Under the pieces are notes generated by a model, which had not been told where the DNA came from, did not search any database, and saw only the letters and a list, made by a program, of their open reading frames with translations. Shown here piece by piece: positions 11,632 through 24,909 of a DNA stretch of 64,000 nucleotides. Made by a program: the position numbers and the translations under genes. Source of the stretch: Colletotrichum lupini (lineage: Eukaryota; Ascomycota; Sordariomycetes; Glomerellales; Glomerellaceae); NCBI RefSeq assembly GCF_023278565.1, contig NC_064672.1, forward strand, positions 4,092,001-4,156,000, read 5' to 3'. How positions within the stretch are numbered: the first letter of the stretch is position 1; each line of letters begins with the position of its first letter.

Positions 11632-13719
11632 CGTACTAATAAAATAGTAATAGTTATTACTATAACGACTTAAAATAAAAAAATAAGAGAGTTATTAATA
11701 AACGCTTATTAATAATCTAATAAAAATAAAGAAGAGTTAAATAGAGCTAGGGTTATTATACTAAAATAGTATATTTTATACCCCGTTATAAAAGAATTTA
11801 TAAGGGGTAAAATAATATTTACTTCTTATTTTTTATTAAAAACTAAGGAGCTTATTAAAAGATTATAAGCTAAAAATAAGTTCTATATATTATAATTAAT
11901 AAAAGTTCGTACTATGGTTAATAAGCTAAGAGCATATTTATTTAATAAATAAAATATACTATTTTTTAAAAAGAAAACTCGTTATTCCTTAAGTAAAGTC
12001 TTTTTAAATAAAGATCTTTTATTAATATTATAATAACTATAAAATAGGTTATATAAGAACTACGAAAACTCTTAAGCTAATTTAAAAAAAGTTTTATTAA
12101 GAAGATATTTAATAAAATATTTAAAAATACGTTAAGAATTATAAGTATTATTTAAAAATTATAACTTTAAAATATAAGCTATACGGGTAGCTATAGTTAT
12201 TATTATTATCTTTATATTTATTTTAAGAAATATTTATAGACTTTATTCCGGGGCTATTACTAAGCGCTCATAATAATAACGTAAAGTATAATAATATCTT
12301 AATTATTATTTATTATATAATAAAGTTTATAAAGTTCTTATTTATTATTAAAATACTTAACGTAATATAAATAATAAGTATTTTATATTAAAAAGCTAAA
12401 TATAAGTTTAGTATGCTTAAAAATATTATTATAAATAGAAATAAGCTTTTTATAAGCGCATTTTAAAAAGAGTTTACTAAAGAACGGGTAATACGTTACT
12501 AATTATTTACTATATATTATTTATAAACGGATAGTTAAATAGAGCGAACTTATTAAATATTAAAAAAGTATTTAAGGATATATATTAAGGGCTCGCTAAA
12601 TAAGTAAGTAACGTAGCTAAAAAAGGCTAAGTTTATATATAATAATAGCTAATACTTTATTATAAAAGTATCCTTATATATAATACTATATAGCTACTAC
12701 TTTAAGTACGTTAAATATATACTTAATTATAAAGTTATAATTTAGGGGGTTTAAAAAAGGGTTTAAAAGATTAGAAAAATTAAGGCCTAGGCTACGTAAG
12801 TATAAATATAAGCCTCTAAGAGCTAAGTAGCTTATTATAATAAAAAACATACCCTAAAAGAGTTTAATTATAAAAAGGTCGTCGGCTTATTAATAAAGAA
12901 TATATAATTTAAAAATAATAAACTAACGCTAAAATATATTAAAATAGTAATAATTAAAAAGGTAGAAAAATAGGCTTACCGAGTATATTTACTAAAATAA
13001 TATTAAAAAATATATAATATTTTCTTAGTTTTTTAGCTTAAGCTATAGGGAAATTACTAAACGGTTAGTAATTAAATAGTAAATCTCTTAGAGTTAGAAA
13101 ATAAGTAAAACGTTTAAAAAGTTAAAAAAATTATTATAATATAAAGCGAGGGAGGAAACTTATAATATCTTATTAAATAAGCTAAGTAACTTATTAAATA
13201 TAATATATAAGAGCTTATTAAGTATTTTAAAGGGGTAATAAAAGTAGTTAATAAATTTAAATACTATAAAAAAAGGGTATATATAAAATAAAATAATAAA
13301 CGTTAAGTTTATAACAAAAAGTTGTCGAAAATAAGTTAATTAATAATATATTATAAAACCCTTTTTTATTTAGCTTAGCGTAATCTTTAAAAAAAAATAT
13401 AATATTATAACCCTTAGTAATATATTACTAAAAAATCGCTAAGATCTAGCTATATAAGGGGAGTAACCTACGTAATACTAATAATAATAATAGCGGCTTT
13501 AATATATACTTCTAAAGCTTAATAATCGGTAATAATAGTCTACTTAGTAAGCGAGAAGCGGGGAGGCTTTATATATATACTTAGCTAATTACTTAGAATA
13601 AAGCCGTTAACCTTATTAATATTATAATAGGTAAGAGGGAGATAGTTAAAGTTATATAGAGTATTATATATATTAATAATAGTAATTCGCAAAGCGTTCG
13701 CTACTTAGTTACCGTTAGA

Positions 13720-13905
13720 AATTATAATAAAAAGCATAATAAGAGCTATAATAAGAAGTATAACGAGAGCTATAATAAGAAGTATAATAAGAGCTATAAT
13801 AAGAGGCATAATAAGAGCTATAATAAGAGGCATAATAAGAGCTATAATAAGAGGCATAACGGGAGCTATAATAAGAAGTATAACGGGAGCTATAATAAGA
13901 AGTAA
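13720..13905 (+). repeat. 24-bp minisatellite, about seven full units
   Basis: Units start at 13,720, 13,744, 13,768, 13,792, 13,816, 13,840, 13,864 and 13,888 (partial). This is the same repeat as 9,456-9,543, expanded or not contracted relative to that copy. Confidence 0.87.
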
Positions 13906-15800
13906 AATAAGAAATAAAATAGGGGCTATAACGTTATTATTATTAATAATAGGTTAGGGACGGGGGACGTTATTTAAAATAACGCTTTTATAATCCTAGT
14001 TAAGCTAAAGGACCTTAGTAATATTAATATTTATAAAAAACTTATTAACGTCGAACTACTTATTACGACCTATAGTTTTAACTTTAATATAAATAATAGC
14101 CTTATTAAGCCGTTATAGAGCTTTTATTTAAAATAAAAAGAGTATAATACTAACTTTATTAAGATTTAAAATAATATAATTAAGGGTTAGGGTACTTTTA
14201 TTTATACTAAAGAGAGCGTTATAAATAGGGGTTAATAAGTTATTAATATTAAAATAATAACGCTTATTATAATACTAAAAAAGAGAATTTTCTAAATTAT
14301 TACTAAGCTTTTTAAATTTAGTATCCTTATACTAGGACTTATTAAACTTAAACTTAAAATTATCCCGCTCGTTATTATTATTAAAAACATAGTTAATAAT
14401 AAGAGTACGCTTTTTAATAAGAGTCTAAGTCTTAGGATTATAAAAAATAAGAGTAGCGCTATATATAATAATAATATAAATAAGCACTTTATTTATTAAG
14501 AACTTAGCAATACGTTTATAAAAAGTAAGGAAAATAAAAAACTCTTAGATATATATAATAATAACGCCCTTAAAAGTCTTTTTATAATACTAAGCTAGAG
14601 CGTTAAAATTATTTTATAAAGCGGTTATATAACTATTATTATAAAAATAAACTAATTAGAAGCGATTAAAGTAGGAAATAATCTTAGTTTTATTATTAAT
14701 ATTAAAAATACTAGCCTAAAAAAAGAAATCTAAATTAATAAAAAAAAATTTACTAAATAATCGCTAATAACTTATTATAATTAAGATTAATAAGTTTAAA
14801 TACTCGTAATTAGTAGCGAGCTTTTAAAAAGTAGCCTATTTAAAATAGACTTTTTTTACTTTATTATTTACTAACGGGTTAGTAATATAAATAGTAACCT
14901 TCTTTTATATATTAATAATATAGCTAAAAGTATAAAGAACGTAGCCGCGCTTATAAGAGTTAAGGCTACCCTACTCCTTAATATTATAAAACTTTATAAG
15001 GGTATTCTAAGTAAACTAAGTAGCGCTATATAGCTCTTTAAAAACTTAAAAAATATTATTAGTTAATATTTTAATAATAAATTAGTAAGGACTCGACGAC
15101 TTATAATAAAACACTTCTTCTTATTAATCTAATAAATAATATACTTAGTAATATAAATATTAGTAATATAAATAAGCTCGTTAATATCGTAATATAAACT
15201 AGCTAAGTAATATATATAAGGAGTATTACTATAAAGACCGCAAAAGCCCTTCTTAGGATTATACTCTATATTAAATATATCCTAAATACGCAAAATAGTA
15301 AATATTTTAGTAAATACTTAGTAATAGTATAATAAAAAAGTCGTAATTAAAAAACGATATAGAATTAGAATATTATAAAAAGAAAAGTATAGTTATATAA
15401 AAAAGAATTCGCAAAATAGTTACTAAATAAAAAGAGGGAAAAAAAAGTAAATACGTAACTAGTAATAAATAAAAAATCTTTTATTATAATTAATAGCTTA
15501 ATAATAATAATAACCGCGAGGTTAAGTAAGTTCTTATATATTATAATAATTAGAATACTTTATTACGAATATATATTACTAACTTAGTAACTAATTAGCG
15601 CGCTATTACTAAATAATAATAATAAAATATTTATTAAATAAGGAGATAGGAGTAATACCTTATTCCTAAGTAAAAAAGGATATTATTAACGCCTTACGGA
15701 ATTTATTATAAATAACGACGTTAATAGCTTTATTATTAGTATTAAAAAAAGATATTATATAATAATTTTAAAGACTAAAGTTACGTAAGGGGGGAGTAAT

Positions 15801-15990
15801 TATAATAAATTCGGAATATAATTAGTAATAAAATATTAATAACTTAGTAACCAGTATACGAATCTTATTATAAAAGAACTTTTCAAAAAATAGAGCCCTT
15901 ACGAAGGACTTTATAAGCTTTAGTTTTATAATATACTTATATTTATATTATAGCCTCGCTAGTTAAGTACTTATAGCTTAATTTTTTATA
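15801..15990 (+). repeat. 3' LTR of outer element
   Basis: This 190-bp LTR follows the polypurine stretch AAGGGGGGAG at about 15,787-15,796. It is the most degraded of the forward LTRs and ends at the junction with inverted-copy sequence at 15,991. Confidence 0.88.
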
Positions 15991-18963
15991 ATAAACTCTA
16001 GCGCCTTTTAATTAATAATCGTTCGTACTTATAATAAATTAATCTTAATTCCTTTTAATATAATAATATAACTTAAAAACTCGACCCTCTTTTAATAAAA
16101 CGAGTACTTCGATAGTTTAATAAAAAGCCTATATAAATATAAACGTTAAAAAACCTTCTTAATATCTTCCGTATACTACTCTTTTATTATTAAGTAAATT
16201 ATTAAATCGTTTATATATACTATATAATAAGTATTTAATAAATTAGCGAGTGCTTAGTAAATATATACTTAGAACGTTACGGGTGCGTTCGTTAGTTTAA
16301 AAAATATAATAATATACTTAAAGTAACTATATTAGTTCTAAAACGCTATTTTCTATCGGTCTTCTTTTTTAATTTAAATATAGTAATAAGTATCCTTAAT
16401 ATTTATTTTTAAAATCTATTTTATTTTATAAAGCCTATTTAAGAGCTTATTAATAAGCGGTAATAAGTATTAATTCTTTATAATTACCTTATTTAGCCCG
16501 TAATAGTTTATATAGAGGCGTAGCGTACTATCTTTTTTAACATAAAAAGGATTAGTACCCTAGCCTTATTAACTAAAAATATAATACGACCGTTTACTAA
16601 GTTTTTAATAATATACATACGAAGCTTATTAAGTTATTTCTTACTTAACGAATAAATAGGACTATATAATAATTTAATATTTAGAACTAAGTTAATAAAA
16701 TATTTTATTTTATTATATACCTACGGTCCTTTTATTAATTACTTATTAAACGTCTTTATTTTTAATTAAAGTTTTAATAATAGACCCCTTTATAGTTTAG
16801 TTTCTATTACCCCCACGATATTTTTTATAATAATAATATATAATATATATACCCTTTTATAATTCTTAATAATATTATAAGCTATTACCTCTAGTTTAAT
16901 AATTAAAATAGGCTTATATAATTATATATTCGTCGCTATATTAATACGAATACCCTCTTAGCTTATTAATAGTTATAATAATAAGAGGTTTATTATTTTT
17001 TTATCCTTATTAATTATAGTAAATAGTCACTAAATCTTCCTTAATTACTTATAGTAGTTAATAAAAAAGAGCGTTAATTAATAAGCTTTTTTTTTAGCTT
17101 ATAGCTTTATTTTAAAAATCCCTTAATAAAGGAGCTATAATAATAGCCGGGGTTAACCTTAAATAAGTTATAAGCTTAATATTAATAATATCTATCTCGG
17201 AGTATATATCTATATTAACTTTTATTAGCTTTTTAATAATATTTTATAAAACTATTATCCTATTTTTTATAATTATTTTTATTAGTACTTTTTTAATACT
17301 TAATATAAATATATTAAATATATTACTTATGCTTATTTATTTTTTAATAAGTTAACCTTTATAACTCTTAGCTTAGTAATAACTCATTAAATAGTTATTA
17401 ACGTTAACTTTAATTAGAGGTACGTCGGCTTATTATTATCCCTATTTCTTAACTTATTTTTTTAATACTTATTAAATATATAGCCTATTTTATTATATAT
17501 AAAATACTTAATATTATTATTACGACGCTTTTATAATAGCTTAGTACGAGTATTCTTATTATATAGCTTTTATAATATTACTCTTAATAAGTCCCTAGAG
17601 CCTAGCCCCTTAAAGCTCTCTTTACTCTTTTTTTTATAAAAAAAGGATATTTAACGCAATTATTTTAATAACGAATATAGCCTCTTCTTACCGTCCTTTT
17701 ATAACTAATTACCGCCCTTTTATTAATTTAATAACTATAATTTATTAACTTCGTAAGCTATATTACGTACTCTCTTAATTAAGACCTTATAATAAATTAA
17801 ATCGTTTTATAACTAAGATAGTAATTTAAAAAAGAACTAATATACCTCTATTTTCGAATTCTTTTTATTTTTATATTTAGATTATAATAAATCGCTAACT
17901 ATTTAATAAAGAACTAAGTAGGGATCTAGCCCTTTTTTAGCCTTTTTATCTTTAGCTTTTTATAATATTTTTATTTTTAAGTCTCGGGGTCTACGTATTA
18001 TTAATAAATAAACGTTAAAAAGTCGCCCTAAGAGAGGGAATTTTAGAAGCTCTTTTTATAATTATATTATTATATTTATAATAATAAGGATATTTTAAAT
18101 AGGGCTTATTTAATATACTATTTTATAATACTTTTTATATAAAGCTTATTACTTATTTTTATAATAATAATCTAATTTATTACCTAAGTACTTATAAACT
18201 TTTTTTTAATTAGTTTATAATTATAAAAAAGAGGCTTTTTATATTCTTATTAACTTAGACATATTACTAACTACTTAGTAAGCTATTAAATAAGCTCCTC
18301 GTATTAACGCCGTTCTTAGTTTTAATCTTTAATTATTATTTTTATTATCTTATAAAAATAGGTTATTATTAAGCTTATAGGGTTTACTAAACTAGCTATT
18401 TTAGTACTATTCGCGCCTTTATATACGCCTTAACTTCGTATATTTAATAATTAGTTACTAATAAACGCCCTATTTATAATAAATAGGGTCTTTAGGGTAT
18501 TAATAAAGTAACTAGCCCGTAAGGGTAATTTACCTTAATTATCTTCTTTATTTAGCTTTTTTATAAATACTAGTATTTAAGTAAAACTTACCTTATAATA
18601 AGCTCGTTTTTTTAAATAAAATAGGGTTAAATAGTTAATTTTCAATAGCTATAACTCGTTAATATTAATAGCTTTTTATTAATAACTAAGTATCGTTTCG
18701 TTAACGTTCCGTTCGTTTTTATAATTTATTATTATTTATATTAATTATTTTATAAAAATAAAAGTTTTAGAATTATAAGAGATTAGGCTATAAGTACTTA
18801 ATTAATAAGGTTATAATATAAATATAAATATATTATAAAATTAAAGCTTATAAAGTCCTTTATAAGGGCTCTATTTTTTAAAAAGTTCTTTTATAATACG
18901 ATCCGTATATTAGTTACTAAGTTATTAACGTCTTATTACTAGCCGTATTCTAAATCTATTATA
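15991..18963 (-). mobile_element. Third, inverted copy of the gypsy family, truncated in this window
   Basis: The reverse complement of 15,991 to about 18,725 matches the start of the outer copy (about 1-2,735) through gag, zinc knuckle and RT. The copy then continues to a 5' LTR at 18,774-18,963. It is cut at 15,991 exactly where the outer element's 3' LTR ends. The simplest reading is that the outer element inserted into this copy and its remainder lies off the left edge of the window. RIP has destroyed all frames. Confidence 0.83.
18774..18963 (-). repeat. 5' LTR of inverted copy
   Basis: This 190-bp sequence is the reverse complement of the family LTR. It runs from TATAAGAGAT to AATCTATTATA and joins directly to the internal leader of the inverted copy on its left. 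Confidence 0.88.
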
Positions 18964-19480
18964 AGTATTATTAATATTAATAAGATAAATAGGGCCGTAT
19001 TAATATAGCGCCTCGGCTTTTTTTTATAGCTTAAGGATAATTATTTTAAATAGTATTAGAAGTTTATTAAAAAGCTCTCTCGAGTACTCTAATATATTTA
19101 TTACTATTTTTATAATAATAAAATATAAGAGATTAGGCTATGAGTACTTAACTAGCGAGGCTATAATATAAGTATAAGTATATTATAAAACTAAAGCTTA
19201 TAGAGTCCTTTATAAGGGCTTTACTTTTTAAAAAGTTCTTTTATAATATAAGATCCGTATATTAGTTATTAAGTTATTAGCGTCCTATCGCTAGCTATAT
19301 CCTAAATCTATTATATAAGACTCCCGGTGCTTATATATAAAAGTAAGTTACTTATTTTTAAATAATAATATTAGCTTATTAATAAGCTATCGAAACTACG
19401 ATTTTAGTAATCCCTTAATAAGGGAGAGGGTAGAATAGAAAAAAGGATAGATAAGAAAAGGGTTAAGGTTAAATAGTGCG
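18964..19480. other. RIP-affected AT-rich edge with no gene
   Basis: Apart from the solo LTR this is unassigned AT-rich sequence. CpA and TpG dinucleotides return at about 19,480, which marks the boundary between RIP-mutated repeats and single-copy DNA upstream of RVB2. Confidence 0.65.
19124..19315 (-). repeat. Solo LTR (192 bp), inverted
   Basis: This is a second inverted LTR with no internal sequence attached on either side. It carries a 2-bp insertion relative to the other copies. The flanking pentamers TAAAA (19,119-19,123) and TAAGA (19,316-19,320) could be a target duplication altered by one transition. It probably arose by LTR-LTR recombination before or during RIP. Confidence 0.75.
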
Positions 19481-19962
19481 GAATTTAAGGGCAGGGTAGC
19501 GTCTATATATATTACGGCAATCCTCTAGTAATGCAAAACGATAAAGGACTTCTTTATCGTATGTAATAGAGTTAAGTTAGGGAGATTTCCTCTGGGCCTA
19601 ACATGGAGTGTTTAAGTGCTGGCGTCAAGCTTAAACCGAGGTGGTACGGATACTGTGCCTGCTTTGTACCTACTAAGGCAGACTTTCTGACGTCCTGGCT
19701 TACCTACACAGGCTTGTTCCTGTGGCGCCCAAGCGCTAGCCGCGCCACGCTCAGCCCTTTCAAACTGAGGTAAGCGCGTTCCTAAATTTCTGAACTCGCA
19801 AGGCCGAGCTCTTTCAGCCTTGAACGACAATTGACGAACTGCTTTTTGCGCCTCATCCACGAACATCACCTCAAGCCCGTCTCTTCCCACTGACATCCCT
19901 CAATTGCCGAAAACTCAACCCTGCGACAAGCTTCTCGAAGTCGTCGGTTACCAAAATCCAAG

Positions 19963-21491
<1,529 letters not shown>

Positions 21492-21696
21492 GCGTGTTAA
21501 AGGGTCTTCCATGTTGGGCGTTTTTGGGCAGTAAAATAGGTGGCCACCCCCTAGGACGTATGATAGATTATGTACCATAAATGTTTGAATGGTAGCATCG
21601 TGACGATGCCAGGAATGCAAGGCTTTTTTATTCATTCATCCGTCTTTGTGACATGGTACTCTTTCTTTTTCGAGTGGGATCCAAATCGCGGAACGA
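21492..21696. other. Convergent 3' intergenic region
   Basis: This 205-bp space between the RVB2 stop and the GYF-protein stop presumably holds both 3' UTR ends. No other feature is seen. Confidence 0.6.
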
Positions 21697-23118
21697 TCAT
21701 TCAAACGTCGCAACCCTCGTCCAGGAATCGTCACCAACCAGCCGGAACTCAACGCCCTCACCAAAGTACCCGGCGTCCTGCCATGCCTTCATCGTGGGCC
21801 CATCGTACGGCCCTTGTTTCTCAGCATTATCCCGCCCATCCGTCCAACGGAACTCCCACATCCTCGAAGACAAATCGTCATCAGCGTCGTCCTTGGCCGG
21901 CTCAACCCACTGCTCGCCCGTCTCCCGCTGCCACTCACGCACGAGCATCTCTCTCTCCTCGTCGTAAATCTCGGCGTGGTCGCAGCTCAGCAGCTTGTCC
22001 GCCGCGTCGGTGATGGCCTCAATAGCCTCTTTTCTCTTCTGCTGCTCTGGACTGAGCTGGTCCTTTTCCTTGTCGACGTCCATGGTCTCATCGCCGCCAC
22101 CCTTGTTCTGCTTCTTCAGTTTCCATTTGGGTATCTTTTTGGTTTTAGGCTGCCCCTTGCCCAACCTCGCCAGGGCCTCAAGGGATGTCTCGCCCCTTTC
22201 TAACCTCACGATCAGCGCCTTGAGCAGGTCCGTCGTCAAGATGTCGTCGTTTTCCATCCGTAACCTCCGCGCCTCGGCCTCGCGCTTCTCGTGTGCATCT
22301 GCCGCCTTCTTCAGATCCTTTTTACTCAACCCGTCGAGCCACTTGTCGTGCACGGCGTTCGGGTCCACCGCTTTCCTGATAAAGTTGCCGTCCTCGTCGA
22401 AGCGACCCTCCTCTTGCTCGTCCTTCATGTTGAACGCCTCAACCTTGGGCGCGTTACGCTTCAAGCCGCCGAGCCCGACTTCCTCGTCAATACCCTCCTC
22501 CTGCATCGCCAGCTCTTTATCTTCTTCGTCGTCGCTGCTCTCCTCGTCGTCTAGACGGATCTGTCCACCGCTTTTACTTTGCAGCTCTTGACCCTGAATC
22601 TGTGCATCGTCGAGAAAGCGCACAGCCTTATCCTTCCCTGCCGCCTTGGTGCCCTCCTGCGCCGCCTTGCCCTCCTTCTCTTCGTCATCGTCGTCCGCGG
22701 CAAACATGTCGTCGTCCTCGTCGTCGTCCTCGTTAACCCTGCCCCCCTTGCCGTTCGCGCCGCTGTCCTTGGCATCGTAATTATCCAACTGGCCAAAGAA
22801 ATCCGCATCGCCATCCTTCCTGCCCTTATGCTTCTCATTGGCGCGCGACTTGAAGTTGCGCTCGTTGTCCGAGTCGCTGTCGTAGCCGTCCAGGTTCACG
22901 GCGCCGCGCTTCGTCGCTCCCCCGCCGCCGCCAATGACGTCGGCATCGAGGATAGCGTCCTCTTCCGGCGCATCGGGGGCCAGGGCGGAGGGGTTGCGGA
23001 CGTCAAACTTTAGCTTCTTGGAGTCGTGGCCGTCGTCTGCTTCGGCATCGTGGTGGTGCGTTCGCGCAAATGTTTCGCCTGCCCTTTTCGGGCGCGCTGC
23101 TGAGTGTCTGGAGGCCAT
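21697..23118 (-). CDS. LIN1: GYF-domain protein, LIN1/CD2BP2 type (U5 snRNP-associated)
   Basis: This single-exon gene encodes 473 aa and reads right to left from ATG 23,118. The N-terminal two-thirds is charged, with long Asp/Glu runs and nuclear-style basic patches (for example A-R-P-K-R-A-G). The last 54 residues form a GYF domain, visible as W-E-F-R-W, G-P-Y-D-G-P-T-M, W-x-x-x-G-Y-F and V-E-F-R. This is the architecture of human CD2BP2 (U5-52K) and yeast Lin1. These bind proline-rich ligands and associate with the U5 snRNP before tri-snRNP assembly. The gene is divergent from UFD1, with about 510 bp between the starts. The symbol is by architecture; orthology was not tested. Confidence 0.9.
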   Translation of the reverse strand: MASRHSAARPKRAGETFARTHHHDAEADDGHDSKKLKFDVRNPSALAPDAPEEDAILDADVIGGGGGATKRGAVNLDGYDSDSDNERNFKSRANEKHKGRKDGDADFFGQLDNYDAKDSGANGKGGRVNEDDDEDDDMFAADDDDEEKEGKAAQEGTKAAGKDKAVRFLDDAQIQGQELQSKSGGQIRLDDEESSDDEEDKELAMQEEGIDEEVGLGGLKRNAPKVEAFNMKDEQEEGRFDEDGNFIRKAVDPNAVHDKWLDGLSKKDLKKAADAHEKREAEARRLRMENDDILTTDLLKALIVRLERGETSLEALARLGKGQPKTKKIPKWKLKKQNKGGGDETMDVDKEKDQLSPEQQKRKEAIEAITDAADKLLSCDHAEIYDEEREMLVREWQRETGEQWVEPAKDDADDDLSSRMWEFRWTDGRDNAEKQGPYDGPTMKAWQDAGYFGEGVEFRLVGDDSWTRVATFE

Positions 23119-23629
23119 AATTCGGGCTGGCTACGCCTGGGGATATGGTGTGGGTTATGACAGATGAGAAGTTATAGTAAGGCGAGGCTGGCTGAGCTTT
23201 GGCTTGAAAGAGCTTCTTTCTAGGTGGGCTGGATGCAGCAGCTCTAATTCCAAACGTCCCGTTCTAAGTTTCCTGGAATGCATCTGAGAGCTGAGAGCGG
23301 ATACCTCGAATTCCCTACAAAGTTGCATGGGCATTAAGGTACCGACTGGGGTATCGGGCATGTCATTTTTTGGTGGAGCCCAGTCGAACTTCCAGCGGGT
23401 TTCGTCATTCATCAGTTGCCTTTGCGGCCCCACGTAAACCGCGGGTCCTCCTTCATCTCACCCAAAGGCCAAAGCTACCTTCTTTCACCACCTGCAGCAG
23501 CCACAACTGCTCTGATTCAAAGAAAGCTGCCCAAGGTAGCTTAACAACACATCGGATTTAACGTTACTGCTTTTCATTTTCCTCTCTCTGCTGCCCAAAA
23601 GATACTTTACTCAACATATCCCCCGCTCG
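23119..23629. promoter_or_regulatory. Shared divergent promoter region of LIN1 and UFD1
   Basis: These 511 bp separate the two start codons on opposite strands. The UFD1-proximal half is rich in pyrimidines, as is common in fungal 5' leaders. No specific operator can be named. Confidence 0.5.
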
Positions 23630-24909
23630 ATGGTAAGCTAGCTGTCCAGTTCACCTCTTTACCCCAGCTAATTCTGAGCTCCCAGTATCGCTTCGACCAG
23701 AACGAAGCAGACATGTATAACTTCGCACGCGGTGGCCGCCGGCCGATCGTCCAGCGATTCGACGAATACTACCGATGCTACCCCATGGTCATGGCACCTG
23801 GTCCCGAGCGACCCGACCTCAACTACGGTTCCAAGATCTTCCTGCCGCCCTCCGCTCTCGACAAGGTCTCGAAGCTCCACGTGCAATGGCCGTTACTCAT
23901 GGAGATTATAAATGGCGAGAAGGGAAAGCACTCACACGCCGGTGTGTTGGAGTTCGTCGCGGAGGAGGGCAGAGCATACCTTCCCCACTGGGTTCGTGCT
24001 CGTATCCTCTCGTTGGCCCGCGCTGGCCGTAGCGGAGGCGGCGTTGCTAACGTGTGAGATCAGATGATGCAAACCCTCTCGCTGGACGTCGGCGACATGA
24101 TCCAGATCAAGACGACTTCCCTCGAGCTCGCCAAGCTAGTCAAGCTGCAGCCCCAATCGACCAACTTCCTCGATATCAGCGATCCCAAGGCCGTGCTGGA
24201 GAAGGCATTTAGGAACTTCGCCGCACTCACCAAGGGTGACGTCTTCAACTTCGAGTACAATGACGAGATCTACCACGTAGCGGTTCTCGAGGTCAAACCG
24301 GAGACGGACAAGATGGGAGTGTGTCTGATCGAGACCGACGTCGAGGTCGACTTTGCGCCACCAGTCGGCTACGTCGAGCCAGAGAGGCAACAGAAAGGCA
24401 GCGGAACCAGCACACCCAGAAGCGGCCGTGGTGGCCTCCCGGCCGGCGGCCTGCTTCACAGCCAAGGGTCCATGGCCCAGTCCATCAACTACGGCGCCAT
24501 CGCCCCCGGCGCGGCAACGACCAACTCCAAATTCTACGGCGAGGGCCAAAAGCTCAGCAAGAAGGGCAGCAAGGCGTCGACGCCCAAGCCTGCGACTCCC
24601 GTGGCGGGCGCCTCAGCTAACCCGCCCGCTCTGCCCATCCCGCGCCGGAACAACAACGGCCCCATGCCTCTCCGTCTTCCGCCCAATAAGCTCTTCTTCG
24701 GCTACGAGATCAAGCCGGTCAAGACCGATGACGACAAGAAGCGCGAGCTGGAGGAGCAGAAGCGTCCGCACTTTGCGGGCCAGGGCCAGACACTTCGAGC
24801 CAAGCGCAAGGGCGAGGCCGAGGAGAAGGAGAAAGCTCCTGAGAAGAAGGGCCCTGCGGAGGGACGGAGAGTGGATAGCCGTGGCCCTAAGCCTCGCGGC
24901 ATCGAGTGA
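23630..24909 (+). CDS. UFD1: Ubiquitin fusion degradation protein 1 (Cdc48 cofactor)
   Basis: Ufd1 works with Npl4 and Cdc48/p97 to extract ubiquitylated substrates, including in ERAD. Predicted exons are ATG alone (23,630-23,632), 23,686-23,991 and 24,064-24,909, giving 384 aa. Intron 1 (53 nt) follows the start codon directly, so Met is joined to Y-R-F-D-Q-N-E-A-D. Intron 2 (23,992-24,063) has a good branch site GCTAAC and contains an in-frame TGA. The Ufd1 N-terminal double-psi barrel is clear: R-F-D-E-Y-Y-R-C-Y, Y-G-S-K-I-F-L-P-P-S-A-L, L-P-H-W-M-M-Q, and L-L/F-N-F-E-Y-N-D-type blocks to about residue 200. A glycine/serine-rich linker and a basic Lys/Glu-rich tail follow. Confidence 0.95.

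Larger units (their letters stand above)
11632..15990 (+). mobile_element. Outer (older) Ty3/gypsy element, right half
   Basis: This is the continuation of the element in 1-3,565 after the nested insertion. It aligns with 7,369-11,631 of the inner copy and ends in a 190-bp LTR at 15,801-15,990. Integrase, chromodomain and the 3' unknown region are all present but more degraded than in the inner copy. For example, inner GC-containing words such as GGTCCGGTAAGG (from about 7,451) are TA-rich here. It includes the longer version of the 24-bp minisatellite. It abuts the inverted third copy at 15,991. Confidence 0.85.

Noticed and set aside
1..19480. AT-rich block as a centromere
   Set aside because: Centromeres in this group can be AT-rich and RIP-mutated, but all of the sequence here is explained by three copies of one retrotransposon plus a solo LTR, and gene-dense DNA starts directly after.
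19612..19896. 94-codon minus-strand ORF upstream of RVB2
   Set aside because: No motif, no splice context, and it lies in the likely RVB2 promoter; it reads as chance openness.
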